From contig NZ_JYDE01000033.1 in NCBI RefSeq assembly GCF_003263515.1, forward strand, positions 1 to 57,276: DNA of 57,276 nucleotides. The letters are read 5' to 3'. The notes under the pieces are model-generated. The model was not told where the DNA came from and did not search any database. It saw nothing but the letters and a program-made list of their open reading frames with translations. The stretch comes from Rahnella inusitata (GTDB lineage Bacteria > Pseudomonadota > Gammaproteobacteria > Enterobacterales > Enterobacteriaceae). The first letter of the stretch is position 1. Every line of letters starts with the position of its first letter. The translations under genes were made by a program, and so were the position numbers. Shown piece after piece: positions 32,243 to 41,619 of the stretch.

Positions 32243-32280
32243 TTTGCGCCACAGAGGGGATCCCCTGTGGCGCAGTTTTA
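32243..32280. terminator. Bidirectional terminator between selO and hmuV
   Basis: A strong GC-rich hairpin (TGCGCCACAG pairing with CTGTGGCGCA, with a further GGGGATCCCC core) is followed by TTTTA on the plus side. It separates two convergent units. Confidence 0.75.
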
Positions 32281-32290
32281 ACGTGGAGTG

Positions 32291-33079
32291 TTATTGGCGC
32301 AGGAACACCTGGGGTAATTCGGTTTCAGGGTGGGCGCAAACGTTCAGATCAGCCTGATACCAGCGGCTTAGCGTCTCTTCATTTAACACCTCAGCCGGCG
32401 TCCCGCTGGCGACCACTCTCCCGCTGTGCAGCAGAATAATCCGGTCGGCATACAGCGCCGCCAGATTCAGATCGTGGAGTACGCAGCACACCGAAAGTGG
32501 CGTCTCTTGCGTTAACTGACGTAACAGACGCAAAGCATGTTGCTGATGATACAAATCCAGCGCAGACGTTGGTTCATCCAGAAACAGCCAGCGTGGCGAA
32601 GGTTCCGGCTGCCACAGTTGGATCAACACGCGAGCCAGCTGGACGCGCTGCTGTTCGCCGCCGGAAAGATGCCGGTAATCACGATCTGCCAGATTCAGAC
32701 ACCCGGTTTGCGTCATGACTTCGGCCAGTGCATGTTGCATATTCAGCTGGCCGTGCGGTGAACGTCCGAGCCTCAGCACTTCCCGCACGCTAAACCCGAA
32801 AGCCAGCGTACTGTTCTGGCGCATCACCGCCCGGGTACGCGCCAGTTCCTGCGCAGGCCATTCGGTCAGCGGTTTACCCTGGAGTAAGCAATGCCCTTTT
32901 TGCGGCGCCAGAAAGCCGGTGAGCATACGCATCAGCGTGGATTTCCCTGCGCCGTTCGGGCCAATCAGCGCCACCATTTCACCACTGTGCAAGCTGACCG
33001 AGACATCATCAATCAGCCTGCGTCCTTCAACGGAATACACCAGGTTTTCTGCGATCAGGGACGAAGATAGTTCAGACAT
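32291..33079 (-). CDS. hmuV: Haemin ABC transporter ATP-binding protein HmuV
   Basis: This 262-residue ABC ATPase has Walker [15 protein letters not shown] near residue 40, signature [15 protein letters not shown] near 143, Walker [18 protein letters not shown] near 172, and the switch His in LHDLNLAA. It powers HmuU for haem import. It is the last gene of hmuSTUV, overlapping hmuU by eight bases, and ends at a shared terminator with selO. Iron-siderophore transporters of the same family are the only alternative; the operon context fixes haem. Confidence 0.95.
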   Translation of the reverse strand: MSELSSSLIAENLVYSVEGRRLIDDVSVSLHSGEMVALIGPNGAGKSTLMRMLTGFLAPQKGHCLLQGKPLTEWPAQELARTRAVMRQNSTLAFGFSVREVLRLGRSPHGQLNMQHALAEVMTQTGCLNLADRDYRHLSGGEQQRVQLARVLIQLWQPEPSPRWLFLDEPTSALDLYHQQHALRLLRQLTQETPLSVCCVLHDLNLAALYADRIILLHSGRVVASGTPAEVLNEETLSRWYQADLNVCAHPETELPQVFLRQ

Positions 33080-34100
33080 TACGTGGCACTCCCGGACGCA
33101 GGATCAGCCATAAAAAATAAGGGCCGCCGATGATGCTGGTGATAAGACCGACCGGCATTTCCGCCGGAGCCACCAGCGTGCGCGCCAGCGTATCGGCTAA
33201 CAGCAACAGACAGGCTCCTGCCATCGCCGAACCCGGTAACAACCAGCGGTGATCGGCGCCGATGCGCATGCGCAGCAAATGCGGGATCACCAGACCGATA
33301 AAGCCAATCACGCCCGATACCGCCACCGCAGCCCCGACCAGCAGAGCACTCAGCAGCAGTAACTGCAACTGTGTACGGCGGACATTGACGCCAAGATAGT
33401 GCGCATCCTCTTCGCCCAGTTGCAGAATATTCAGGCGTCGGGACATAAAGAACGTCGCGATGCAGGCTGGCAAAATAAGGGAGGAAGCGACAGCCAGCGT
33501 CGGCCATTGCGCCTGCCCGAGGCTACCCATACTCCACAGGGAGAACTGACGCAGCTGCTGATCGTCGCTGATATAAGTCAGCACGCCAACCGCCGCGCCG
33601 CACAGTGCATTAATAGCAATTCCCGCCAGCAGAAGACGTGATAATCCGCCGTGTCCGAAACGGCTCAGCGTGAAGACGATCAGTGAAATGGCGAGACTGC
33701 CGACAAAGGCGCTGATCATATGGCTGTAAAGCGCCAGCAACGGCGGCAGGGAGAATGGCATCACAATGGTCAGCGCCACTGCCAGCGCCGCGCCGGAGCT
33801 TATCCCCAGTAATCCGGGGTCGGCCAGCGGATTGCGGAACAATCCTTGCATCACCGCGCCGGAGCTGGCCAGCGCGCAGCCGACCACCACCGCCAGCAAT
33901 ACGCGGGGCAGGCGCACGGTCAGCCAGACCTGCCATAAGCCGTCGTTGAGCGGCAAGCCCATCAGCGTTCGCAGCGAAAGGGACATTGCGCCGGTATTCG
34001 CCGCCAGAATGGCCAGCAACAGCAGAGCTCCGCCGAGACCCGTCAGCGCCCAAACCGGTGAGCGCCGACGTGATGGCATTGGGGGGCTCATGCTGCTCAT
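33072..34100 (-). CDS. hmuU: Haemin ABC transporter permease HmuU
   Basis: This 342-residue FecCD/BtuC-family permease has about ten membrane helices. Motifs are [39 protein letters not shown] and [16 protein letters not shown]. The first ATG, in an ATGA overlap with hmuT, is taken; two further Met codons at residues 4 and 8 could also serve. It forms the membrane channel for haem delivered by HmuT. Confidence 0.95.
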   Translation of the reverse strand: MSSMSPPMPSRRRSPVWALTGLGGALLLLAILAANTGAMSLSLRTLMGLPLNDGLWQVWLTVRLPRVLLAVVVGCALASSGAVMQGLFRNPLADPGLLGISSGAALAVALTIVMPFSLPPLLALYSHMISAFVGSLAISLIVFTLSRFGHGGLSRLLLAGIAINALCGAAVGVLTYISDDQQLRQFSLWSMGSLGQAQWPTLAVASSLILPACIATFFMSRRLNILQLGEEDAHYLGVNVRRTQLQLLLLSALLVGAAVAVSGVIGFIGLVIPHLLRMRIGADHRWLLPGSAMAGACLLLLADTLARTLVAPAEMPVGLITSIIGGPYFLWLILRPGVPRNV

Positions 34101-34927
34101 TTCACGCTTTCCGCTGCCTGACGAAGTTGCGCCATCACTGCCGGAGTTTGCAATCCAAAGCCAAGCAGCGACATATCATCCAGCACCAGAACGCGCTTGT
34201 TTTTACCCGCTGGCGTCATCGCCACGCCCGGTAATTTCCACACCTGATCCATACCACCCAGGGTTTTAATTCCGTCAGCGGTCAGCAGCAGGATGTCCGG
34301 CGCACTGGCGATCACACCTTCTTGTGAAAGGGGACGATAGCGGCTGAACCCCTGCATGGCATTTTTAGCGCCCACGGAGGTTATCATCGCATCTGCTGCC
34401 GTATCCTGACCTGCGGCCATGGAATTCATACCGCCGTGACTCATCACGAATAACATTTTGACCGGCAAGGTTTCGTGCTTAATGGCTGCAAGTTGCGTGC
34501 GGTAGGTGGCGATCAGCTTTTCACCTTCGGCCTGACGGTTCAGTGCCTTAGCAATCACGTCGATCTTTTTCGGTACGGTATCGACAGATGCCGTGCCCGG
34601 CACGCGGATCACTTTCACCCCGTTTTGCGCCACTTGCTGTAACACCAGCGACGGTTCCGCCAGCTCACTGCTGAGCACCAGCGTCGGGTGCATGGAGAGA
34701 ATACCTTCGGTATTTAGCTGGCGCATATAACCGACATCCGGCAATGCGAGAACCGCCTTTGGACGTAAACTGGTGCTGTCGCGCGCGACCAGTTCATCGC
34801 CCGCGCCCAGCGCGTAAACGATCTCTGTGACGTCACCGCCGATGCTCACCAGCTTTTCTGCGGCATGCAGAACGGGTGCGGTCAGCAAGGATGCCGCAGC
34901 GATCAGAACGTTTAAAGTGTGCTTCAT
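34097..34927 (-). CDS. hmuT: Periplasmic haemin-binding protein HmuT
   Basis: This 276-residue substrate-binding protein starts at [22 protein letters not shown], a Sec signal of about 22 residues, followed by [30 protein letters not shown], typical of haem-binding HmuT/PhuT (parts quoted). A haem-ligand tyrosine is expected in DVGYMRQL. An open frame 15 codons longer exists, but the chosen ATG forms a four-base ATGA overlap with hmuS. It hands haem to HmuUV. Confidence 0.94.
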   Translation of the reverse strand: MKHTLNVLIAAASLLTAPVLHAAEKLVSIGGDVTEIVYALGAGDELVARDSTSLRPKAVLALPDVGYMRQLNTEGILSMHPTLVLSSELAEPSLVLQQVAQNGVKVIRVPGTASVDTVPKKIDVIAKALNRQAEGEKLIATYRTQLAAIKHETLPVKMLFVMSHGGMNSMAAGQDTAADAMITSVGAKNAMQGFSRYRPLSQEGVIASAPDILLLTADGIKTLGGMDQVWKLPGVAMTPAGKNKRVLVLDDMSLLGFGLQTPAVMAQLRQAAESVK

Positions 34928-35958
34928 TCGGCAACGCCTTCGTTGGAGAGCTGCGCCAGTTGTTCGCGCCACAGAGTTTGCTCCGGCGTGCCTTCGGTAC
35001 GCTGACCATAAAGCTGTGCGATCTGAGTGCCGTCGGCGGCGAACAGTTCCAGGCTGGTGACGAAACCGTCTTTCGTCGGCTTGCGGGTGATCCAGCTTTC
35101 GGCGATGGCGCTTTCTACCAAATGCAGCGTGAAGCGCGGGTTAAAGACGTTGATCCACTCACTCTGCGGCATCACTTTTTCGATTTGGCCGGTAAAGATC
35201 TGCACACAGCCTCTGTTGCCAACAAAAATCATGATCTCATTCTGATCGTCTTTAGCGATATTCAGCAAACGGGTAAGAGAGCCGTTTTCAACGCGCCATG
35301 CGAGATCGTCGCCGACCGCTTTGAAAGCCTGCTGGCGGGTTACATCATGGCGTTTCAGAAGCTGGAAGAACTGATGAACGTCGGTCATTGCGCGCCATTC
35401 GGCATCCAGAGTACGGGTGTCGGCAGTGTTGACCAGCGGATTTTCCGGCACGGCTTTCCGTTGCAACGGCGGATTAACATCACTTTTGTACTGAGCCACC
35501 AACGCATTCCACGCCGCCATATCCGTTTCATCGGTGGTATAGACCTTATGCATCGCATCGCCCTGGGCATCGAAAAACTGAATGCTGTGACGATCGCCGC
35601 GCGGAGTCGATTCCGTCATGCTGAAAATGTGCACCCAGTGTTGCAGGAACAAGCGCAGATCCAGCGCGCGTGGATTGAGAATTAACCCGGCGTGTCCGTT
35701 CAGATGCTGGTTTGTATAATGGCCTTGCTGCTCGTGAACAGCATAGTCGTTACGGGTAATGGATTTCGTTCCACCCACACTTTCCAGCGCGGCCAGCAGA
35801 CTACGGGCATCAACATCCAGTTTTGCTGCATCGTGAGAAACGCGTAACGCCGTTAATTCGGCTTCGCTGATGCCAAGAATTTCAGCCAGATCGCGGGCAT
35901 ATTTACCCGGATTCGCTTCTTTGGCCTGTAAGTAATCCTGATAGTGAACTGGATGCAT
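34924..35958 (-). CDS. hmuS: Haemin-degrading/utilisation factor HmuS
   Basis: This 344-residue cytoplasmic protein (Yersinia HmuS is about 345) is built of two similar halves, the HemS/ChuX fold twice. Typical pieces are [16 protein letters not shown] at the start, [12 protein letters not shown]-type sequence and [13 protein letters not shown]. HmuS binds haem entering through HmuTUV and opens or traffics it to release iron. It is the first gene of the operon, transcribed from a Fur-boxed promoter at 36085-36112. The usual neighbour, the TonB-dependent receptor hmuR, is absent here. Confidence 0.94.
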   Translation of the reverse strand: MHPVHYQDYLQAKEANPGKYARDLAEILGISEAELTALRVSHDAAKLDVDARSLLAALESVGGTKSITRNDYAVHEQQGHYTNQHLNGHAGLILNPRALDLRLFLQHWVHIFSMTESTPRGDRHSIQFFDAQGDAMHKVYTTDETDMAAWNALVAQYKSDVNPPLQRKAVPENPLVNTADTRTLDAEWRAMTDVHQFFQLLKRHDVTRQQAFKAVGDDLAWRVENGSLTRLLNIAKDDQNEIMIFVGNRGCVQIFTGQIEKVMPQSEWINVFNPRFTLHLVESAIAESWITRKPTKDGFVTSLELFAADGTQIAQLYGQRTEGTPEQTLWREQLAQLSNEGVAE

Positions 35959-36084
35959 GGCTGTTTCCTCGTAGTCTTAAATGTCATCCGCCATCGGGCA
36001 GATAAAAATTTGAGCTGTTATGTGAATGATTTGTAAAATATTATTCCCAAAGCACCAAATTAGCCCACGCGTTGGTAATGGGAA

Positions 36085-36112
36085 TTAATATCAATTTGAT
36101 AATCATTATCAA
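36085..36112 (-). promoter_or_regulatory. hmuS promoter with Fur box
   Basis: The 15-mer TGATAATCATTATCA at 36097-36111 is a perfect match to the Fur 7-1-7 motif. It overlaps a minus-strand -35 (TTGATA, 36107-36112) and spacer (16 bases) leading to -10 TATTAA (36085-36090). Iron-loaded Fur would block RNA polymerase. Confidence 0.83.
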
Positions 36113-36255
36113 ATCATTAAAGAAACACATCAAGAAAATTTTTGTTGGCAGAATGTAATTTTCGGCAAATAACCCTGTAAATACCGTGGGATAGCCGAAG
36201 GGGATTGCTGCTGGCAGGACGTTTTAATTAACGGGGACGAGCGAGGCAGAGGGAC

Positions 36256-36281
36256 AAAAAAGGGCAACAAAAATGTCGCCC
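36256..36281 (-). terminator. Terminator after aroH
   Basis: On the minus strand GGGCGACA pairs with TGTTGCCC (plus-strand arms 36262-36269 and 36274-36281), followed by a T-run (A's at 36256-36261). It lies 36 bases after the aroH stop. Confidence 0.85.
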
Positions 36282-36316
36282 AGAGTGTGTTTTTAAGTTT
36301 TCACCAGAACAACCGG

Positions 36317-37363
36317 TCAGAACCGGCTATCTGTCGCCTCTGCCAGCATCGCTAGCAGCGTTTCGGTGTCTTCCCAGCCCAGGCAAGGGTCCGTGATCGA
36401 TTTTCCGTAGACCAGCGGTTTGCTGGCGGCGACAGGCTGTGTGCCTTCAATCAGGAAACTTTCCGCCATGATGCCCGCGACCGCGGTCGAACCGCTGCGG
36501 ATTTGCTCGCAAATATCGGCGGCCACATCCAGCTGACGTTTGTGTTGCTTCTGACAGTTACCGTGGCTGAAATCGACCACCAGCCGCTGTGGCAGGTCAA
36601 ACTCTGCCAGATTCAGGCAAGCCTGTTCCAGGTCTTCAGCGTGATAATTTGGTTTCTTACCGCCGCGCATGATCACATGACCATACGGGTTACCGGCAGT
36701 GCGGTAAATCGTCATCTGACCGTTTTTATCCGGTGACAGGAACATATGGCTGGTGCGTGAAGAGCGCATGGCATCAATCGCGATACGTGTATTGCCGTCA
36801 GTGCCGTTTTTAAAGCCAACCGGGCAGGACAATGCAGACGCCATTTCACGGTGGATCTGGCTCTCCGTAGTACGCGCGCCGATAGCGCCCCAGCTGATCA
36901 GATCAGCGATGTACTGGCCGATGACCATATCCAGGAATTCGGTCGCCGTCGGAATACCCAACTGATTGACCGCCAGCAGAACCTTGCGCGCCAGCTCGAT
37001 ACCGTCATTAACGCGACATGAACCGTTAAGTTCGGGATCTGAAATCAGGCCTTTCCAGCCAACCACGGTGCGGGGTTTCTCGAAATAGGTACGCATCACG
37101 ATTTCAAGACGATCCTGATATTTTTCACGCAGCACATTCAGCTTTCCGGCGTAATCAATAGCAGCTTCAATATCGTGAATCGAGCAAGGGCCGATGACCA
37201 CCAGCAGGCGCGGGTCTTCACCGGTAATTATTTTTTCAATACGTTTACGTGATGCCATCACGTGTTGGGCGACCGACGGGGATATTGGCAGTTTATCTGC
37301 CAGTGCCTGAGGCGTAATCAGGCTGTCGATGCGCGTCGTACGCAGCTCATCTGTTTGTGACAT
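36317..37363 (-). CDS. aroH: 3-deoxy-7-phosphoheptulonate synthase, tryptophan-sensitive type (AroH)
   Basis: This 348-residue class I DAHP synthase has the length of E. coli AroH. It condenses PEP and erythrose-4-phosphate in the first step of the shikimate pathway. Conserved parts are VIGPCSIHD (metal Cys), YFEKPRTVVGWKGLISDP, GARTTESQIHREMASALSCP and DFSHGNCQKQH. Closest recall is to AroH rather than AroF/AroG, supported by its place beside ppsR and ppsA. The ACTAGT core of the E. coli TrpR operator is not seen upstream, so Trp repression of transcription is uncertain here. Confidence 0.92.
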   Translation of the reverse strand: MSQTDELRTTRIDSLITPQALADKLPISPSVAQHVMASRKRIEKIITGEDPRLLVVIGPCSIHDIEAAIDYAGKLNVLREKYQDRLEIVMRTYFEKPRTVVGWKGLISDPELNGSCRVNDGIELARKVLLAVNQLGIPTATEFLDMVIGQYIADLISWGAIGARTTESQIHREMASALSCPVGFKNGTDGNTRIAIDAMRSSRTSHMFLSPDKNGQMTIYRTAGNPYGHVIMRGGKKPNYHAEDLEQACLNLAEFDLPQRLVVDFSHGNCQKQHKRQLDVAADICEQIRSGSTAVAGIMAESFLIEGTQPVAASKPLVYGKSITDPCLGWEDTETLLAMLAEATDSRF

Positions 37364-37409
37364 GGTGCTCTCTAAAATTTGATTCTTCTCTGCGGCAGGA
37401 ATACCGGGA

Positions 37410-37425
37410 AGTGATGGCGATCACA
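37410..37425. promoter_or_regulatory. CRP-like palindrome upstream of aroH
   Basis: AGTGATGGCGATCACA has one mismatch to the symmetric TGTGA-N6-TCACA CRP core and lies 47 bases upstream of the aroH start, downstream of the ppsR stop. Control of aroH by CRP would be unexpected, so the match may be accidental. Confidence 0.35.
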
Positions 37426-37490
37426 ATAACGCAAAAACAGATGAATTCAACCACTGTTGGCAGGTTATGCCACTCACATCAGCAAAAGGG

Positions 37491-38312
37491 TCAGAACATG
37501 CGCCGGCTCATGCCGAAACTGTCCATAATCTTTGCGGCAATCTCTTCCACGGAATAATTTGTGCTGTTGAGATAGCGGATCTGATTTTTGCGGAAAAGTG
37601 CCTCCACTTCAGAGACTTCCATCCGACACTGGCGCAGTGAGGCATAACGGCTATTTTCTACACGCTCCTGGCGGATCGCCGTCAGGCGTTCGGGGTCAAT
37701 CGTCAGTCCGAATAGCTTGTGCATATGAGGTTTCAGGGCCGCGGGCAGCTGGATGTTATCCATATCATCGGCAGTGAAAGGGTAGTTTGCCGCGCGGATA
37801 CCAAACTGTAGCGCCAGATAAAGGCTGGTCGGTGTTTTCCCGCAGCGGGAAACGCCGAGCAAAATGACTTGCGCCTGATCGAGATTACGCAGCGAAATGC
37901 CATCGTCATGCGCCAGCGTGTAATCAATGGCGGCGATACGGGCATCGTATTTGGTGATATTGCTGGCGGTCAGTCCGTGTGTACGGTTGGCAATGGGCGT
38001 CGGTTCTACGCCGAGCTCATTTTGCAGCGGTGCGACCAGCGACTGAACGATGTCCTGACAAAACCCTTCGCTGGCTTTGATGATGTTGCGAATATCGGGC
38101 GAAACGATGGAATAGAACACCAAAGGGCGATCGCCGGATTTTTCAAATATGTCATTGATCTGCTGAACGACCGTTTTCGCCCGTGCTTCACTTTCTACAA
38201 AGGGCAGGGAATAGGTCGTCGCATTCACCGGAAATTGTGACAACACGGCATGGCCTAAAACTTCCGCCGTAATTGCCGTGCCGTCGGAAATGTAAAACAC
38301 ACATCTGTCCAC
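37491..38312 (-). CDS. ppsR: PEP synthase regulatory protein PpsR (bifunctional kinase/pyrophosphorylase)
   Basis: This 273-residue DUF299 protein (E. coli 277) inactivates PpsA by ADP-dependent phosphorylation of a Thr next to its catalytic His, and reactivates it by phosphate-dependent cleavage. The P-loop is [19 protein letters not shown] near residue 150; RTHGL and [17 protein letters not shown] precede it. I chose the GTG at 38312 ([19 protein letters not shown]) with AGGAG six bases upstream; a longer frame exists but is not conserved. It is divergent from its target ppsA across 510 bases. Confidence 0.95.
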   Translation of the reverse strand: MDRCVFYISDGTAITAEVLGHAVLSQFPVNATTYSLPFVESEARAKTVVQQINDIFEKSGDRPLVFYSIVSPDIRNIIKASEGFCQDIVQSLVAPLQNELGVEPTPIANRTHGLTASNITKYDARIAAIDYTLAHDDGISLRNLDQAQVILLGVSRCGKTPTSLYLALQFGIRAANYPFTADDMDNIQLPAALKPHMHKLFGLTIDPERLTAIRQERVENSRYASLRQCRMEVSEVEALFRKNQIRYLNSTNYSVEEIAAKIMDSFGMSRRMF

Positions 38313-38662
38313 AAACCGCTCCTGATTTCTTTCTGTTTGCCTTATCCCTACCGGGAACCTGTTTAGTAATAACCAGAATTTCACTAAATAAAAAGGCTAT
38401 TTCAACGGATGGGCATTCTTAAATTCATTGCTGCGAGATACTGCGCAAAATGACTGTAATAAATGAAATGGGATTTTAATTTTTTCGCGTTATTCCGCAC
38501 CTTTTTGATTTGCTTCAGCAGCGCGTCAGCTTCTCTGGTAGCGTAGTGTATATAACGAAATGTCCTGTTATTCATCGCTGATTCATAAGGGGTTATAGGT
38601 TTTTTACAGGAAGAAAGCCTAAAGACACTCTGGAATTTTCCTAAACAAAAATAGTTTGATTT

Positions 38663-38678
38663 GCTGGAACGATTCACC
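38663..38678 (-). promoter_or_regulatory. Cra (FruR) site upstream of ppsA
   Basis: The minus strand reads GGTGAATCGTTCCAGC, close to the Cra consensus GCTGAATCGTTTCA with the strong left half TGAATCG intact. It is 145 bases upstream of ppsA in the ppsR-ppsA gap. In E. coli Cra activates ppsA from an upstream site. The rest of this 510-base gap shows no supported gene. Confidence 0.68.
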
Positions 38679-38822
38679 TGTCCTGCTCTTATGGATCAAT
38701 ATGCTAGTCTCGAAATGACCGCGTGTTTGAAAGGACATGCAGTTAAAGGACATTAAGTCATTTGACTGTGACTGAATTACGACTCTCTGCTCTCCTACTG
38801 AATATTAAGAAAGGATTGTTTC

Positions 38823-41198
38823 ATGGCTCATCTCGATCCCGATTTACGCAATGTTATCTGGTACAACCAACTGGGTATGAACGACGTTGATAAAGTCGGG
38901 GGCAAGAACGCATCCCTCGGGGAAATGATCACTAATTTGTCTGAGTTAGGGGTTTCTGTCCCTAACGGTTTTGCCACCACTTCTCAGGCGTTTAATGATT
39001 TTCTTGATCAAAGTGGTGTTAACCATCGTATTCATGAGTTGCTGGATAAAACCGACGTCGATGATATCGCTCAACTGACGCAGGCGGGGGCGCAAATTCG
39101 GCAGTGGATCATCGAGACGCCTTTCCAGCCTGAACTGGAAGTGTCAATCCGCGAGGCGTATCAGCAGCTTTCGGAAGGTGAACCAGATGCTTCCTTTGCC
39201 GTGCGATCTTCTGCCACTGCCGAAGATATGCCCGATGCATCCTTCGCCGGGCAGCAGGAAACTTTCCTGAACGTACAGGGCTTTGATGCGGTACTGATTG
39301 CCGTGAAACACGTGTATGCCTCTTTATTCAATGACCGTGCGATTTCCTATCGTGTGCATCAGGGCTATGACCATCGCGGCGTGGCACTCTCGGCCGGTAT
39401 CCAGCGCATGGTGCGTTCCGATCTTGCGGCCGCGGGGGTGATGTTCACCATTGATACCGAATCCGGTTTTGATCAGGTGGTCTTTATCACCTCAGCCTAC
39501 GGTCTGGGCGAAATGGTTGTGCAGGGCGCAGTAAACCCGGATGAGTTCTACGTGCACAAACCGACGCTTGCCAAAAACAAACCGGCGATCGTGCGCCGCA
39601 CTATGGGTTCCAAGAAAATCCGTATGGTGTACGCGCCGAGTCAGGAACATGGCAAACAGGTACAGATTGAAGATGTACCCGCAGAACTCAGCACGCAATT
39701 CTCGCTGACCGATGACGAAATTCAGGCACTGGCGCGTCAGGCATTGCTTATCGAAAAACACTACGGTCGCCCGATGGATATCGAATGGGCGAAGGACGGT
39801 CATAACGGTAAGTTGTACATCGTGCAGGCGCGGCCAGAGACCGTTCGTTCAAACGGTCAGGTCATGGAGCGCTACCAGCTCAACGGCAGCAGCCAAGTTC
39901 TGGTGGAAGGCCGTGCAATTGGTCATCGCATCGGTGCCGGGCCGGTCAAAATCATTCATGACATCAGCGAAATGCATCACGTTAAAGCCGGAGATGTGCT
40001 GGTGACTGACATGACCGATCCGGACTGGGAACCGATCATGAAAAAAGCATCGGCGATTGTGACAAACCGTGGTGGACGTACCTGTCACGCCGCGATTATT
40101 GCCCGTGAACTGGGGATCCCGGCAGTGGTGGGCTGCGGCGATGCAACAGAAAAACTCAAGGAAAACCAAAAAGTCACTGTGTCTTGCTCTGAAGGGGATA
40201 CCGGTTACGTCTATCAGGATGAACTGGACTTTACGGTGCAAAGTTCTGAAGTCAATGAACTGCCAAAATTGCCACTGAAAATCATGATGAATATCGGTAA
40301 TCCTGATCGCGCCTTTGATTTCGCCTGTTTGCCTAATGAAGGTGTCGGGCTGGCGCGTCTGGAGTTCATCATTAACCGCATGATTGGTGTGCATCCTAAA
40401 GCGTTGCTGGAGTTTGACCAGCAAACACCTGAGTTAAAGGCCGAAATCAGCAAATTGATTCAGGGTTACGACAGCCCGCGCGAATACTATGTCGCGCGCC
40501 TGACTGAAGGGATTGCGACACTGGGTGCAGCTTTTTGGCCTAAACGCGTCATTGTGCGATTGTCAGATTTTAAATCTAATGAGTATGCCAATCTGGTCGG
40601 TGGCGAGAAGTATGAACCGCATGAAGAAAACCCGATGCTCGGTTTCCGTGGTGCGGGACGTTACGTCTCTGACAGCTTCCGCGATTGCTTTGCGCTGGAA
40701 TGTGAGGCGATGAAACGGGTCCGTAATGACATGGACCTGACCAATGTTGAAGTCATGATCCCGTTCGTGCGTACCGTGGCACAGGCGGAAGCTGTGGTGG
40801 CCGAATTGGCACGTCAGGGGCTGAAACGCGGTGAGAACGGCCTAAAGGTAATCATGATGTGTGAGATCCCATCCAATGCGCTGCTGGCGGATCAATTCCT
40901 TGAGCACTTTGACGGATTCTCTATCGGTTCAAACGACATGACGCAACTGGCGCTCGGTCTCGATCGTGACTCAGGCGTGGTGTCTGAACTCTTTGACGAG
41001 CGCAACGAAGCCGTGAAAGCCCTCCTGTCGATGGCGATCAAGGCCGCCAAGAAACAGGGTAAATACGTCGGTATTTGCGGCCAGGGTCCGTCCGATCATC
41101 AGGACTTCGCCCAATGGCTGATGGATGAAGGGATAGACAGCTTGTCCCTGAACCCGGATACAGTGGTGCAAACCTGGCTTGCACTGGCAGAAAAATAA
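38823..41198 (+). CDS. ppsA: Phosphoenolpyruvate synthase
   Basis: This 791-residue enzyme (E. coli 792) converts pyruvate, ATP and water to PEP, AMP and phosphate, the entry to gluconeogenesis. The N-terminal ATP-grasp part has [12 protein letters not shown] and [25 protein letters not shown]-type sequence (part). The swivel domain carries catalytic His422 in [19 protein letters not shown], with the Thr target of PpsR just before it. The C-terminal PEP/pyruvate barrel has [22 protein letters not shown] and [13 protein letters not shown] terminator follows at 41229-41257. Confidence 0.98.
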   Translation: MAHLDPDLRNVIWYNQLGMNDVDKVGGKNASLGEMITNLSELGVSVPNGFATTSQAFNDFLDQSGVNHRIHELLDKTDVDDIAQLTQAGAQIRQWIIETPFQPELEVSIREAYQQLSEGEPDASFAVRSSATAEDMPDASFAGQQETFLNVQGFDAVLIAVKHVYASLFNDRAISYRVHQGYDHRGVALSAGIQRMVRSDLAAAGVMFTIDTESGFDQVVFITSAYGLGEMVVQGAVNPDEFYVHKPTLAKNKPAIVRRTMGSKKIRMVYAPSQEHGKQVQIEDVPAELSTQFSLTDDEIQALARQALLIEKHYGRPMDIEWAKDGHNGKLYIVQARPETVRSNGQVMERYQLNGSSQVLVEGRAIGHRIGAGPVKIIHDISEMHHVKAGDVLVTDMTDPDWEPIMKKASAIVTNRGGRTCHAAIIARELGIPAVVGCGDATEKLKENQKVTVSCSEGDTGYVYQDELDFTVQSSEVNELPKLPLKIMMNIGNPDRAFDFACLPNEGVGLARLEFIINRMIGVHPKALLEFDQQTPELKAEISKLIQGYDSPREYYVARLTEGIATLGAAFWPKRVIVRLSDFKSNEYANLVGGEKYEPHEENPMLGFRGAGRYVSDSFRDCFALECEAMKRVRNDMDLTNVEVMIPFVRTVAQAEAVVAELARQGLKRGENGLKVIMMCEIPSNALLADQFLEHFDGFSIGSNDMTQLALGLDRDSGVVSELFDERNEAVKALLSMAIKAAKKQGKYVGICGQGPSDHQDFAQWLMDEGIDSLSLNPDTVVQTWLALAEK

Positions 41199-41228
41199 AA
41201 TCTTAACGCCATAATTTAAATATTCTGA

Positions 41229-41257
41229 AAGCCATCGTGTAAAAACGATGGCTTTTT
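41229..41257 (+). terminator. Terminator after ppsA
   Basis: AAGCCATCG pairs with CGATGGCTT around a short loop and is followed by TTTTT, 31 bases after the ppsA stop. Confidence 0.9.
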
Positions 41258-41318
41258 TATGGCACAAAATGCGAGACGTACTGTTGAGATTAGAATTACA
41301 CAGAGGGAAATTTTAGAT

Positions 41319-41423
41319 AAAAAAAAGCCCGTCTCGAAGACAGGCAAAGACTACACACAGCAATTTGGGGTATACATGCTTTAGGGGAAAGCGTGTATAT
41401 ATATCAGTGGGTTGAAATCCGAA
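41319..41423 (-). ncRNA. rprA: RprA small regulatory RNA
   Basis: The minus strand contains AATTGCTGTGTGTAGTCTTT followed by GCC and a GC hairpin (arms at about 41323-41330 and 41337-41344) ending in eight T's. This is the 3' half of RprA as known from E. coli, almost letter for letter. Upstream, a second stem-loop carries a CCCC loop and AAGCATG. A -10 TATTAT (41430-41435) places the start near 41423, giving about 105 nt, the E. coli length. RprA, with Hfq, opens the rpoS leader and controls other mRNAs. The ydiK-rprA neighbourhood is the same as in E. coli. Confidence 0.88.
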
Positions 41424-41429
41424 CTGTTA

Positions 41430-41475
41430 ATAATACTAGGTTTCTCAAGGTATTTAGTCTGTAAGAATCCTCCTA
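41430..41475 (-). promoter_or_regulatory. rprA promoter region with RcsB-type box
   Basis: The minus strand of 41462-41475 reads TAGGAGGATTCTTA, 11 of 14 matches to TAAGAATATTCTTA (RcsAB/RcsB-type box). It ends 26 bases upstream of the -10 TATTAT (41430-41435). In E. coli rprA is strongly activated by phosphorylated RcsB. Promoter coordinates are inferred. Confidence 0.62.
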
Positions 41476-41553
41476 ATAGGTTTTATTCTCACCTGAATAA
41501 CTCTTGAATTTTTTACGAGACGAGCGGCGGGGCAGAAATTTAAAAGGAATAAT

Positions 41554-41601
41554 AACGCCCGGTGTCTTCTCTTTTATTTGTCTGAGAGTACACCGGGCGT
41601 T
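41554..41601 (-). terminator. Long-loop inverted repeat after ydiK, possible terminator
   Basis: A 12-bp perfect stem (AACGCCCGGTGT 41554-41565 with ACACCGGGCGTT 41590-41601) encloses 24 bases, just past the ydiK stop. The tail on the minus strand is ATTATTCCTTTT, T-rich but broken, so termination efficiency is uncertain. Confidence 0.55.
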
Positions 41602-41619
41602 TATAAAGGGACTGAATGA

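Noticed and set aside
35959-36316. Possible hemP (ydiE) gene in the hmuS-aroH gap
   Set aside because: E. coli has ydiE at this position, so I looked on both strands for a HemP-type frame; none was found. The gap holds only the Fur-boxed promoter and the aroH terminator.
37364-37490. TrpR operator before aroH
   Set aside because: E. coli aroH is TrpR-repressed, but no ACTAGT-type core is visible here; only a CRP-like palindrome was seen.
38402-38677. 91-codon minus-strand open frame between ppsR and ppsA
   Set aside because: No ribosome binding site at either possible start, no recognisable similarity, and its beginning covers the Cra site; this looks like chance coding in the divergent control region.
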